Under the pieces are notes generated by a model. That model saw nothing but the letters and a program-made list of their open reading frames with translations, made no database searches and was not told the DNA's origin. Positions 44,882 to 53,506 of a DNA stretch of 64,000 nucleotides are shown here, piece after piece. Position 1 is the stretch's first letter. Each line of letters begins with the position of its first letter. The DNA lies in contig ARQR01000002.1 in assembly GCA_000384495.1 (NCBI GenBank), positions 1-64,000 of the forward strand. The letters are read 5' to 3'. The position numbers were made by a program, and so were the translations under genes. This stretch comes from an actinobacterium SCGC AAA015-D07. Its GTDB lineage: Bacteria > Actinomycetota > Acidimicrobiia > Actinomarinales > Actinomarinaceae.

Positions 44882-45515
44882 CAAGTATATCTTAAAAAAA
44901 GAACTTTTAATTGAGTTTAAAAATAGTTCTTCTCTCTTTTTAATAACGCCTACGATGTCTGTTTTGATAATAATTTTTCCAATTTTGATTGAGAATAGAT
45001 TTGCGGTTGATGAAGATTTATTCATAATTTCACGTTTATTATTTTTAATAATTTTTTCAACCCTTTTTGCGATTAGAAAGCCTCTAGTGTTAAATCAGTT
45101 AACCAAAGAATTAAATTTTGGTAATTACATGAAAACAGAGTTCTTCAATAGTAAGTCACTTGCTGAATTTTTAATTTTTCTTCCACAAGTCTTTGTTTTA
45201 AACATACTATTTTCAGGATTTACAAACTCAAACGTAAACACTTCGTTAATTAATTTAATTTTATCTATGGTCTTTTTTGCTGTTAACGTTTGTATGATAA
45301 ATATAATTTTTCAAATATTTACAAGTTTTAATAATCGGTTCGTACAATTTATATTAATCGTTCCTATGTACCTTGCTCTTTCAATATTTATAGGTCCTTT
45401 ATGGCTAGGGTTAGGTCAGGAATTAGCTAATATTTATTTATTGATGTATTTAGGTATAACTATTTTTATATTTGGCACAACAAATTACTACATAGAGAAA
45501 GTTAATTTACGATGA
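44871..45515 (+). CDS. ccmB: CcmB membrane subunit
   Basis: 214 residues with six hydrophobic segments and family features RKPLVLNQLTKEL and FLPQVFVLNILFSG, in the same arrangement as CcmB. With CcmA and CcmC it forms the CcmABCD complex. Identity is supported strongly by position between ccmA and ccmC (11- and 4-base overlaps), moderately by sequence. Confidence 0.85.
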   Translation: MKINKYILKKELLIEFKNSSSLFLITPTMSVLIIIFPILIENRFAVDEDLFIISRLLFLIIFSTLFAIRKPLVLNQLTKELNFGNYMKTEFFNSKSLAEFLIFLPQVFVLNILFSGFTNSNVNTSLINLILSMVFFAVNVCMINIIFQIFTSFNNRFVQFILIVPMYLALSIFIGPLWLGLGQELANIYLLMYLGITIFIFGTTNYYIEKVNLR

Positions 45516-46180
45516 TGCTTTACGGACCACTTTTTGTTTGGCTGATGATAAGTGCGCTGGGTCCATTTGATACTGTTCAAGGGCCTTCATCAAAACTACT
45601 TTATGTCCACGTCCCTACTGTTTGGATTGCTTATCTTGCTTACACCCTGACTTTTATTTATTCATTGCTTTATTTAATTAAAAAAAATCCAAAATATGAT
45701 TCAAGAGCAGTGGCAAATGCAAAATCAGGTGTTTTATTTACTGCAACTACCCTTATAGCTGGATCTGTATGGGGTAAATTTACATGGGGAACATGGTGGG
45801 TTTGGGGCGATGCCAGACTAAATTTAACTGCAATATTGTTACTTGTTTATCTTGGGTATTTAGCTTCACGAAGATTCAGTGATGATATTGCTAAAACTGC
45901 AAAAAATTCATCATTTATTGGTATTTTTGGAATTATTCAAATACCAATTTTACATTTCAGCGTTATTTGGTGGAGATCAGTTCATCAACAAGCATCCATA
46001 TTAAGCCAGGAAACTGTATCAAGTGGAGATGCACCAATGTCCTCAGATATACTTACGACTCTTTTGATAAGTGTTGTATTGGTCACACTGGTTCATGTAT
46101 TCTTATCAAAAAAATTCAGAATTACTGCTGACCAAATATGGGATGATTATCTAAATCCCAAATCAAGGGCTAAAATCTAA
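45512..46180 (+). CDS. ccmC: CcmC heme-delivery protein
   Basis: 222 residues, six membrane helices. The periplasmic tryptophan-rich (WWD) domain WGKFTWGTWWVWGDARLN binds heme; YVHVPTVWIAYLAYTLTF and FSVIWWRSVHQQASI hold the two axial histidines. Loads heme on CcmE. Overlaps ccmB by 4 bases. No small CcmD is encoded in the 7-base gap to ccmE. Confidence 0.94.
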   Translation: MMLYGPLFVWLMISALGPFDTVQGPSSKLLYVHVPTVWIAYLAYTLTFIYSLLYLIKKNPKYDSRAVANAKSGVLFTATTLIAGSVWGKFTWGTWWVWGDARLNLTAILLLVYLGYLASRRFSDDIAKTAKNSSFIGIFGIIQIPILHFSVIWWRSVHQQASILSQETVSSGDAPMSSDILTTLLISVVLVTLVHVFLSKKFRITADQIWDDYLNPKSRAKI

Positions 46181-46187
46181 ATAATAA

Positions 46188-46592
46188 GTGAAAAAAAATT
46201 TATTTTTTATCCTAATTGGAATTGTAATTATCGTTTTTGCAAGTATCAGAATTGCTTCGAATAATACCATTTATTATTACACAACTACTGAGGCTAACTA
46301 CTTATCAACTACCTCCAATGAACGAATTAAGCTTGGTGGATTTGTAGTATCTAATTCAGTAGTAAAAGGAGACCTTGGAGTTACCGAATTTTCAATCACT
46401 GACGGAAATATAATCATGGAAATAAGCTTTGATGGTTTCATTCCAGAGTTATTTCAAGATGAGATGGGAGTGATTTTAGATGGTTATTTTGATAGTGGAA
46501 TTTTTTACTCTGATGATATGTTGGTTAAGCATGATAATGAGTATATTTCAGAGGATGGAGAAGTTTATAACGTAGAAAATTATAAAGAATGA
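46188..46592 (+). CDS. ccmE: CcmE heme chaperone
   Basis: 134 residues: one N-terminal membrane anchor (about 4-22) and an OB-fold periplasmic domain. RIKLGGFVVSNSVVKGD and FSITDGN are typical; the heme-binding histidine is in LVKHDNEYI near residue 113, close to the canonical HDENY. That makes it the His-type, not the Cys-type CcmE. GTG start at 46188. Confidence 0.93.
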   Translation: MKKNLFFILIGIVIIVFASIRIASNNTIYYYTTTEANYLSTTSNERIKLGGFVVSNSVVKGDLGVTEFSITDGNIIMEISFDGFIPELFQDEMGVILDGYFDSGIFYSDDMLVKHDNEYISEDGEVYNVENYKE

Positions 46593-48472
46593 TATCTTCA
46601 ATTGGAATTATTTTGACTTGGTTTGGTTTTTTGAACTTGATCTTGATGTGCTTTTCAAATAAAAAAAATTTATTTCAAACTCTTGTAAGAATAAATTTAT
46701 TTATTCATTTCTTGCTATTTTGCTTGCTTGAAGTTGGTCTTTTTTTAGACGACTTTTCACTTTACTATATAGCAAATCACTCAGCTTCGAGTACGCCACC
46801 AATGTACAAATTTGCCTCTCTTTGGGGTTCATTAGATGGTTCAATACTTTTGTGGAATTTGGTCTTAAGTATTTATTTTTATGTATATGTTAAATTTTAT
46901 CGAGCTACCACAGAGCTTTATGACGTAAAAATTTTTGCAATGATAATTCTTTTTTTTAATGGATTTACTATATTTAGTTCCTCTCCTTTCTCAGGATGTA
47001 TACAGGTAGCATCTATTGGATGTCAAGACTTCACATTATTACCCTTTCAAGATTTAGTATTATCTGAATTTGGAAGAGGGCCTAACCCCTTACTTCAAAA
47101 TCATCCATTGATGGCAATACATCCTCCTGTATTATATTTTGGATATATTGGGCTGGTTCTTCCCTTTGTAATCGCTACAAGCGAACTATTTAATAGATAC
47201 AAAAATGAAAATTGGATAAAAATTGCAGAAAAAACAACTTATTTTCCATGGGTGTTTCTAACAGCAGGTATTTCTTTAGGAGCTGCATGGTCATATGAAG
47301 TTCTTGGATGGGGTGGTTATTGGGCTTGGGATCCCGTTGAAAATGTTTCATTTATACCGTGGTTACTTGCAACTGCCTTTTTACACTCTTCAAAAACCCA
47401 AATTAAAGAAAAAACTCTGATTAATTGGAATTACGTTTTGGCCTGTTTAATGTTTTTATCAGTTATTTTTGGAACATTTATTACTAGGTCTGGTGTATTA
47501 ATTTCTGTTCATGCTTTTTCAAATGGAAATATTGGAACTTACTTACTGATAGGATTATTAATTTTTACGTTTTTATTTATATACATAGGTATAAAGAATA
47601 TTGAATATTTTAAAACATCAAGAAAAGTTGAAAATATTTTTGGTAGATCAGGTTTTTTTGTTGCAAACAACATTATCTTATCTGCATCTGCATTAATTGT
47701 TTTAATCGGCACAATTTATCCAATATTTTATGAATCATTTTTTTCAAGACAACTTACTGTTGGAAGATCATTCTATGATATCTTAGTTGGCCCCCTCCTT
47801 TTGATTCTTGTTTACCTTATGGTGTTTTCCACAAAAATAGCAAAAGTAAATATGAATTTAAAAAAATGGATAATTGAAAATCAGAATGAATTAAACATTT
47901 CTCTAATTATTTCTATATTTTTGACGATTTACTATAGAGCATCGTATAAATTTGTACTCACAATATTTGGATCTGTTTTACTAATAATAATTATAGGAAA
48001 AAATGTAATATCAAAATATAAAAAAACAAAGCTACAAGGATCTTATTGGACTGGTCAAATTTCTCATTTAGGAATTGGTATTTTTGCAATAGGATTAGTT
48101 CTCAATGTAACCCAAAGTTTTTCGAATGAATTGATAATATCTACTGGCGATACTGTAAATTTTGGAGAAAAAGAATTTATCATTTTATCACCATATGAAG
48201 AAATTAAAGAAGAAAAAAATGTTATAAATTTACCTATCAAATTTAATGATAAAGAAAAAAATGCATCGTTAAATATTTTTAAAAATTCATCACAACAGGC
48301 AATAAGCTCACCCGCAGTATTCAGAAATATTCAGAGTGATACTTACATAACAATAAAAGTTATCGATGATGATAAATTTAAACTTATTTTCAGAGAAAAT
48401 TATGGAATATTTATTCTCTGGCTTGGCTTGGCTATAAGTTCCTCTTCTTTTTTGACAAGAGTAAGAAAATGA
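46589..48472 (+). CDS. ccmF: CcmF heme lyase
   Basis: 627 residues with many membrane helices. FASLWGSLDGSILLWNLVLS, PLLQNHPLMAIHPPVLYFGY, the WWD domain LGWGGYWAWDPVENVSFIPW and FGTFITRSGVLISVHAF are highly conserved in CcmF. It joins heme from CcmE to apocytochrome c together with CcmH. Overlaps ccmE by 4 bases. Confidence 0.97.
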   Translation: MISSIGIILTWFGFLNLILMCFSNKKNLFQTLVRINLFIHFLLFCLLEVGLFLDDFSLYYIANHSASSTPPMYKFASLWGSLDGSILLWNLVLSIYFYVYVKFYRATTELYDVKIFAMIILFFNGFTIFSSSPFSGCIQVASIGCQDFTLLPFQDLVLSEFGRGPNPLLQNHPLMAIHPPVLYFGYIGLVLPFVIATSELFNRYKNENWIKIAEKTTYFPWVFLTAGISLGAAWSYEVLGWGGYWAWDPVENVSFIPWLLATAFLHSSKTQIKEKTLINWNYVLACLMFLSVIFGTFITRSGVLISVHAFSNGNIGTYLLIGLLIFTFLFIYIGIKNIEYFKTSRKVENIFGRSGFFVANNIILSASALIVLIGTIYPIFYESFFSRQLTVGRSFYDILVGPLLLILVYLMVFSTKIAKVNMNLKKWIIENQNELNISLIISIFLTIYYRASYKFVLTIFGSVLLIIIIGKNVISKYKKTKLQGSYWTGQISHLGIGIFAIGLVLNVTQSFSNELIISTGDTVNFGEKEFIILSPYEEIKEEKNVINLPIKFNDKEKNASLNIFKNSSQQAISSPAVFRNIQSDTYITIKVIDDDKFKLIFRENYGIFILWLGLAISSSSFLTRVRK

Positions 48473-48825
48473 ATAAATACATATCCATTATTTTACTACT
48501 TACTCTTTTACTTTTACCTTTGGTTATTTATGAAGATAATAATTCAAGATATGAAAAATTAAGTAAGAGTTTATTATGTCCAGTATGCCAAGGTGAGACT
48601 CTTTTTGATTCGCCATCAGAATATGCGGATGACATGAGATCAGTTTTAAAAGAGCAGATTGATAATGGAATGAGTGACAAACAAATAATGGACTACTGGA
48701 CAGCAAGATTTGGTGAAAGAATAAATACCAACCCTCAAAATTCAAATTATTTTTTAATTTTATTTCCAATAATTTTTGGTCTTGTTTTTGGAGTACTTTT
48801 TTATAAAAAGGTAAGCAATGACTAA
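48469..48825 (+). CDS. ccmH: CcmH/CcmL thiol-disulfide protein
   Basis: 118 residues. N-terminal hydrophobic signal, then the conserved redox motif SLLCPVCQGETLFDSPSEYA and DDMRSVLKEQIDNGMSD, IMDYWTARFGERI, and a C-terminal membrane helix (about 93-112). It keeps apocytochrome thiols reduced for CcmF. This is the short form without the fused TPR part, which is encoded separately next. Confidence 0.95.
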   Translation: MNKYISIILLLTLLLLPLVIYEDNNSRYEKLSKSLLCPVCQGETLFDSPSEYADDMRSVLKEQIDNGMSDKQIMDYWTARFGERINTNPQNSNYFLILFPIIFGLVFGVLFYKKVSND

Positions 48826-49348
48826 ATGGATTTTATCCTCTCTTTCTGTACTAATATTTGTCGTTATTCTTTTCATCAACGTTGGAAACAATTCAGAGTT
48901 TAATGATGAGTTCAATACAAACTTATCAAATGTATCAAATGATGAAATGGAAGCTGTCATATCAGAAAATCCTGATATACATCCTATGAGAATGGCATTA
49001 GCAAACAGATATTTCGATGAAATCAACTATTCTGAGGCTCTTCCCCACTACATGTATATCGCAGAAAATAGCGCTGATAGTGAATTAAAAAGTTTTGCAT
49101 TAGCCCAGATTGGATGGATGGTATTTGAATCAAATAATGTTGAAGTAGCTACAACTTATATAAACGAATCACTAAAAATAAATAGTGATTCTTTAGTTGC
49201 CAAATCATATCTTGGAATCATATACATACAAGATCCTGAAACAAAAGCTGATGGAATAGAAATACTAAACTCAGTTATTAAATCAGATAAGTTAAGCAAA
49301 GACGATAAAACATTTATCAGTGAAATTCTTGAAAATTATGAAAAGTAA
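48818..49348 (+). CDS. TPR-repeat membrane protein, CcmI-like
   Basis: 176 residues: an N-terminal membrane segment (about 4-22) followed by tetratricopeptide-like helices (ALANRYFDEINYSEALPHYM, FALAQIGWMVFESNNVEVA, and SLVAKSYLGIIYIQDPETK). In System I operons such a protein (CcmI, or the C-terminal part of CcmH) presents apocytochrome c. It overlaps ccmH by 8 bases and the thioredoxin-like gene by 11. The role rests on context. Confidence 0.75.
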   Translation: MTKWILSSLSVLIFVVILFINVGNNSEFNDEFNTNLSNVSNDEMEAVISENPDIHPMRMALANRYFDEINYSEALPHYMYIAENSADSELKSFALAQIGWMVFESNNVEVATTYINESLKINSDSLVAKSYLGIIYIQDPETKADGIEILNSVIKSDKLSKDDKTFISEILENYEK

Positions 49349-49817
49349 ATTTTCAATTTTGTTTATTGTTCTCTTCTTTTCCTTGTGTTCTAGTTCGTCT
49401 GATGTAAATTCAGATAAAATTATAATTTCAAATCTTGATCTAGAACCATTGCTTGAAAATGTTGATGTAAATGAACTTGACACTAATTTTTTAATTATAA
49501 ATTATTGGGCCTCGTGGTGTTTGGAGTGTATAGAGGAACATGAACTATTAATTTCTCTTGCAGAAACAAAAAAATTAGAAGGAAAAGTTGCAATGGTAAG
49601 TTTTCAGGATAGCAGAGATAATGCTATTGAATTTTTAAATAATTATGGATATGGCCAAATAATTTATGCAGTAGATACTCAGAGTAAATTAGCAATTGAT
49701 TCAGGTGTTTTCGGTGTTCCTGAAACACATATAATTGTAAATGGAGAAATTTTAAAAAAATTTATTGGTCCATTAAGCCTTTCAAATGTAGAAGAAATAA
49801 TAAATAATTTTCCATAA
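49338..49817 (+). CDS. ccmG: thioredoxin-like CcmG/ResA protein
   Basis: 159 residues from the ATG at 49338. N-terminal hydrophobic segment with a Cys near residue 17 (FFSLCSSSS, not a perfect lipobox), then a thioredoxin fold with the active site NYWASWCLECIEEH and cis-proline loop GVFGVPETHIIV. Reduces CcmH or the apocytochrome. An in-frame GTG at 49320 lies deeper inside the preceding gene. It is the last gene of the ccm run. Confidence 0.88.
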   Translation: MKSKFSILFIVLFFSLCSSSSDVNSDKIIISNLDLEPLLENVDVNELDTNFLIINYWASWCLECIEEHELLISLAETKKLEGKVAMVSFQDSRDNAIEFLNNYGYGQIIYAVDTQSKLAIDSGVFGVPETHIIVNGEILKKFIGPLSLSNVEEIINNFP

Positions 49818-49836
49818 GAGATCGAATTAATAGTAT
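49809..49836 (+). promoter_or_regulatory. candidate rnpB promoter
   Basis: TTTCCA (49809-49814) and TAGTAT (49831-49836) are 16 bases apart, placing transcription start near 49843, where the RNase P RNA begins. The -35 lies at the end of ccmG. Confidence 0.4.
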
Positions 49837-49843
49837 TGTTAAA

Positions 49844-50177
49844 TTGTGAGGTGGATAATCGCGATTTATCGAGGAAAGTCCGGACTCCAAAGAGCAGAGA
49901 GCTGGGTAACTCCCAGGCAAGAAATTGACGGAAAGTGCAACAGAAAGTAAACCGCCTACTTGGTTAGGTAAGGGTGAAAAGGTAGTGTAAGAGACTACCA
50001 GTGATTTAAGAAATTAAATTAGCTTGTAAACCCCTCTCGGAGCAATACCAAAAAGCAATTAGCTTGCTCGGCTAAAAATTGTGGGTAGGTAGCTAGATAT
50101 ATTTGGTAACAAATATACAAGATGGATGATTATCTTACACTATGTGTGAACAGAATCCGGCTTATAGCCTTACGAAA
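49844..50177 (+). ncRNA. rnpB: RNase P RNA (class A)
   Basis: Catalytic RNA that trims tRNA 5' ends. The near-universal core elements are present in order: GAGGAAAGTCCGGACTCC (49870-49887), ACAGAAAGTAAACCGCC, and the 3' block ACAGAATCCGGCTTATAG. The 5' end TTGTGAGGT pairs with GCCTTACGA near 50168-50176 to close helix P1. Length is about 334 bases. Ends are placed by this pairing and may be off by a few bases. Confidence 0.95.
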
Positions 50178-50180
50178 ACT

Positions 50181-50206
50181 TGGGTGCCTCTTTACTGAGG
50201 CACCCA
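50181..50206 (+). terminator. strong hairpin after rnpB
   Basis: TGGGTGCCTC and GAGGCACCCA form a perfect 10-base stem with a 6-base loop directly after the RNase P RNA. No T-run follows (CCTAAAAATTC), so it is either a poor intrinsic terminator, a 3'-end stabiliser, or a Rho-assisted end. Confidence 0.6.
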
Positions 50207-50225
50207 CCTAAAAATTCAACGTTAT

Positions 50226-50231
50226 TAATCT
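50226..50231 (+). promoter_or_regulatory. candidate -10 element (leaderless) of the F420-type gene
   Basis: TAATCT ends 6 bases (ACAAAG) before the ATG at 50238, and no ribosome-binding site is present. The rnpB hairpin lies upstream, so the gene needs its own promoter. Confidence 0.4.
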
Positions 50232-50237
50232 ACAAAG

Positions 50238-51218
50238 ATGACCAAATTTTCTTATTTTCTAGGTTCAGAGCAATGGCAACCAGAGACTTTATTGAAGCAC
50301 GCACAATTAGCAAAAAAAGCTGGATTCGATATGGTCACAATCTCTGAGCATTTTCATCCATGGGTTGACGATCACTCAGCCTCAAATTTTACATGGACAA
50401 CGCTTGGAGCCCTTGCAAAAGATTTGAAAGATATGGACTTAGGAACAGGTGTTACAACACCATTGTGGAGAATTCATCCCGGAGTGATTGCTCAAGCATC
50501 TGCAACAGTTGATAGATTAACAGATTCAACTTTTCATCTTGGTGTTGGTACAGGAGAAAATATCAATGAAGGACCATTAGGTTACAATTTTCCAAAATAT
50601 GATGAGAGAGCTAATCGAATGAAGGAAGCTCTTACAATCATAAGAAGACTATTATCTGGTGAAAAATTAACTTTTGAGGGAGAATATTATTCAACTAATT
50701 CTGCAAAATTATACTCTCCTCCTCTTAAAGAAGTTCCAATATGGCTGGCAGCAGGAGGTCCTAAATCATCTATGCTGGCTGCAGAATATGCAGATGGACT
50801 CATGATTAGTGTAAAGAATCCAGCTGAAGCATATGAAAAAGTAATTAATCCCTCTATGCAAAAATCTGAGGAGCTTGGTAAGTCTAAATTAAGAGTTCAT
50901 ACATATAGGTGGACAATGTTTGCTGATAATGATGAAGACGCATGGGAGTCATTAAAATCCTGGAGAGGTCTTCGAGCACCTAATCGATTGCAAGAATTAG
51001 ATCCAATGATATTGAGAGAAACGGCAGATTCATTAGATCGTGAAGAGCTTATGTCTAAATTCTCTAGAGCAGGAACAGTTGATGAACTTATGGATATCTA
51101 TAAACCACTTGTAGATGATTTTGAATCAGAAATTGTGACAATTCAAATATCATCAATTAATCAAGAAAAAACAATTGAGCTTCTAGGTAAAGAGCTCTTG
51201 CCTAAGTTAAAGAAATAA
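50238..51218 (+). CDS. LLM-class F420-dependent oxidoreductase
   Basis: 326 residues, luciferase-like TIM barrel close to actinobacterial F420-dependent glucose-6-phosphate dehydrogenase relatives: FDMVTISEHFHPWVDDHS, LGTGVTTPLWRIHPGVIAQA, FHLGVGTGENINEGPLGY, FEGEYYSTNSAKLYSPP and PIWLAAGGPKSSMLAAEYAD. F420 use is known for this branch; the substrate is not predictable from sequence alone. Own leaderless-type promoter. Confidence 0.9.
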   Translation: MTKFSYFLGSEQWQPETLLKHAQLAKKAGFDMVTISEHFHPWVDDHSASNFTWTTLGALAKDLKDMDLGTGVTTPLWRIHPGVIAQASATVDRLTDSTFHLGVGTGENINEGPLGYNFPKYDERANRMKEALTIIRRLLSGEKLTFEGEYYSTNSAKLYSPPLKEVPIWLAAGGPKSSMLAAEYADGLMISVKNPAEAYEKVINPSMQKSEELGKSKLRVHTYRWTMFADNDEDAWESLKSWRGLRAPNRLQELDPMILRETADSLDREELMSKFSRAGTVDELMDIYKPLVDDFESEIVTIQISSINQEKTIELLGKELLPKLKK

Positions 51219-51221
51219 AAT

Positions 51222-51950
51222 TTGTTTAAATTATTTTTTATTGGGCTAGTTGGTGGCTTACTTTCTGGTTTGTTAGGTGTCGGAGGTGGTGTTATATTTG
51301 TTCCACTTTTAACTTACATGACAAACAAAAATTTTAAAATTAACACTGGAATTTCCTCTATGGCAATCATATTTGTCGCATCTGCTAGTGGATTTACATA
51401 TATACTCAATGGTATTTCTTTAACTTTTAATATTTTTTACCTTATAATTGGAGGAATTCTTGGCGGGTATATTGGAAGTAAAATTACAGCAATAATCAAA
51501 ACAAAATCCCTCGAAAGAATATTTTCAATATTATTGATAATTGTTGCAATTCGAATGTTTTTGAATACGAGTTTCCAATCTGCTTTCAACGAAAATCCTA
51601 TGTTTTATATCTTTATAGGTTTAATTACTGGTATATTGTCAGGATTATTAGGTATTGGTGGAGGGATTGTAAGAATCCCATTATTAATTATTTTTGGTGG
51701 TCTTGAAAATATAGTTGCTCAGGGATTTTCACTTATAGCTACTATTCCAACTGCAATGACAGCTGCAATAACAAAACTTAAAGGTAGTCCAGATTTAATT
51801 AAGCAAGGAACGTATATTGGTGTTTTTGGAATCATCGGCTCAATTATAGGAGCAAATACTGCTTTTTTGCTTAGCCAAAATATTTTAAATACAATTTTTG
51901 CAATATTTCTTTTATTAGTAAGCGTTAATCTTTATCTAAAAAAAGATTAA
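51222..51950 (+). CDS. TauE/SafE-family membrane permease
   Basis: 242 residues, seven to eight hydrophobic helices arranged as two repeats, each marked by a glycine-rich box: GLVGGLLSGLLGVGGGVIFV near the start and LITGILSGLLGIGGGIVRIP near residue 145. Members export sulfite, sulfoacetate or similar anions. Start is TTG at 51222, 3 bases after the oxidoreductase stop; no other start leaves the first repeat intact. Confidence 0.9.
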   Translation: MFKLFFIGLVGGLLSGLLGVGGGVIFVPLLTYMTNKNFKINTGISSMAIIFVASASGFTYILNGISLTFNIFYLIIGGILGGYIGSKITAIIKTKSLERIFSILLIIVAIRMFLNTSFQSAFNENPMFYIFIGLITGILSGLLGIGGGIVRIPLLIIFGGLENIVAQGFSLIATIPTAMTAAITKLKGSPDLIKQGTYIGVFGIIGSIIGANTAFLLSQNILNTIFAIFLLLVSVNLYLKKD

Positions 51951-52408
51951 ATTAGACCCTCTCTAAAGAAAATATCTGCTTTCTCTACGGTATTAATTTT
52001 TGAATATAAATAAGAAAAGCCAGCCACTTCTTGAAGAAGTAAAATTAAAAATCCTCTAGAGGTTGTTTCAACAGAATCGAAAGGAAGTGGGAAAAATAAA
52101 ATATGCTGATTTAACCACATAAAATCTAAAAACTGATGTAGGAAAATACCAATAGCAACTAATAAGAAATTATTTCTAAATGCAGTCTTTCTTCTAGTTA
52201 GTATCATTGTAATGACCAATATCGTAACACTAAATATCAATGTATGACCAGGTTGATTATAAGCAACTTTAAAGCCAACGATGTTGAATAAAAAATCAAC
52301 AAAATCTGGAAGTAATGCTCCTCCAGCTAAATATCGTAGATCTGCGCCATAATCTTTATAAACATATCTAAAAATAAAAATTGAAAACCCAACGTGCCAA
52401 AATAACAT
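51947..52408 (-). CDS. hypothetical membrane protein (metal-dependent-hydrolase-like)
   Basis: 153 residues, about four membrane helices. LAGGALLPDFVDFLFN, YNQPGHTLIFSVTIL and AIGIFLHQFLDFMW hold the Asp and His pattern of the YdjM/DUF457-type membrane 'metal-dependent hydrolases'. The activity of this family is unproven. It lies 1 base after the RNase H-like gene and overlaps the convergent permease by 4 bases. Confidence 0.7.
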   Translation of the reverse strand: MLFWHVGFSIFIFRYVYKDYGADLRYLAGGALLPDFVDFLFNIVGFKVAYNQPGHTLIFSVTILVITMILTRRKTAFRNNFLLVAIGIFLHQFLDFMWLNQHILFFPLPFDSVETTSRGFLILLLQEVAGFSYLYSKINTVEKADIFFREGLI

Positions 52409-52409
52409 A

Positions 52410-52802
52410 TTATGAATCTAAAGCTAGATTGGCTAATTCGTCTGCACGTTTATTGTTTTCTCGGTATATATGATTAATAGTTACAAATTCAAGCATTTCA
52501 ATATGCTCCAAAATTTTATCTCTTAGTGGCTTTAAATTATTGGATTTTACTTTAAAGTTTCCGTTTACTTGCTCTACAACTAATTTGGAATCTAGAAATA
52601 TTTCGAGATTCATAAAATCATTTTTTAAGCAATATTCAAGTGCACTATCTAATGCTAAATATTCAGCCTCATTGTTACTGGCAATTCCTATGGTTTTAGA
52701 TATCGTATGAATTTCTTTTCCATTAGCTTCTATACTTACACCTATTGCGGCTTCACCAGGGTTAGAACGAGATGCTCCATCACAAAAAACTTTATACTTC
52801 AT
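52410..52802 (-). CDS. RNase H-like protein
   Basis: 130 residues, RNase HI fold of the ribonuclease HI / reverse-transcriptase-like family. Active-site acidic residues are visible in VFCDGASRSNPGEAAIG, SNNEAEYLALDSAL, IFLDSKLVVEQVNG and RENNKRADELANLAL. It may remove RNA from RNA-DNA hybrids. The RNase H, zinc-ribbon, Nif3 order is a recurrent actinobacterial operon; overlaps the zinc-ribbon gene by 4 bases. Confidence 0.9.
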   Translation of the reverse strand: MKYKVFCDGASRSNPGEAAIGVSIEANGKEIHTISKTIGIASNNEAEYLALDSALEYCLKNDFMNLEIFLDSKLVVEQVNGNFKVKSNNLKPLRDKILEHIEMLEFVTINHIYRENNKRADELANLALDS

Positions 52803-53506
52803 ATAACAACACCGTCACAGTAGCTACATTGCTGAAATTTTGATTTTAGAATATGTTCAATCTCAGAAGAAGTTAGCTCTACCCCACAACAACCACATTG
52901 GTTATCATTACGATAAGCAGCAATAACTTCTAAACCTCTTTTTTTTAAATTATCATACAACTCTTTGAGTTCATCAGGAAAAGTTGAAATAAATTCAAGT
53001 TTTTCTTTTTCTAAATCAGGTATTTGTTTATCAATTTTATCCCACTCATTTTTCACAATTTTTGATAAATTTATTAATTGATTTTTAATATCTTCCAAAA
53101 AATTTTCCTGATCGTTCATAACTTTCAATTGATCCCCATTTTGTTCCTCTAATTCTTCCACTTCTAATTTAAATTTATCAATTTGTATTTTTAGAGATTC
53201 TTTTTGATTTGAGTAATTTAATGTTTCACTTGGATCTAAAGTATCACCTGATAATTTCTGCTCAATTTCCTTTATTTGAAGTTCTAAAGATATTATTTTT
53301 TTTTCATTATCTTCTTTTTTAATAAAAAATCCACTTAGTTCTTTTTTATTTTCAGTTATTTTTTCTGATAATTCTTTATAGTTAATTTCCAGTGATTTCA
53401 GATTTAGTACATTTTCACCATTACTTTTTAAATCTATAAGTTTATAAATTTTATTATCTAAATCTTGAAGCTCAACTAAATTACTTAATAAAAATGGCTC
53501 ATTCAT
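52799..53506 (-). CDS. coiled-coil protein with C4 zinc ribbon
   Basis: 235 residues. A long helical hairpin (about residues 15-165, heptads rich in Leu, Lys and Glu) ends in a zinc ribbon with CGCCGVELTSSEIEHI and CSYCDGVVI, the CT398/FlgO-like family. Thought to chaperone or bridge proteins, but function in Actinobacteria is unknown. Overlaps Nif3 by 8 bases. Confidence 0.9.
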   Translation of the reverse strand: MNEPFLLSNLVELQDLDNKIYKLIDLKSNGENVLNLKSLEINYKELSEKITENKKELSGFFIKKEDNEKKIISLELQIKEIEQKLSGDTLDPSETLNYSNQKESLKIQIDKFKLEVEELEEQNGDQLKVMNDQENFLEDIKNQLINLSKIVKNEWDKIDKQIPDLEKEKLEFISTFPDELKELYDNLKKRGLEVIAAYRNDNQCGCCGVELTSSEIEHILKSKFQQCSYCDGVVI

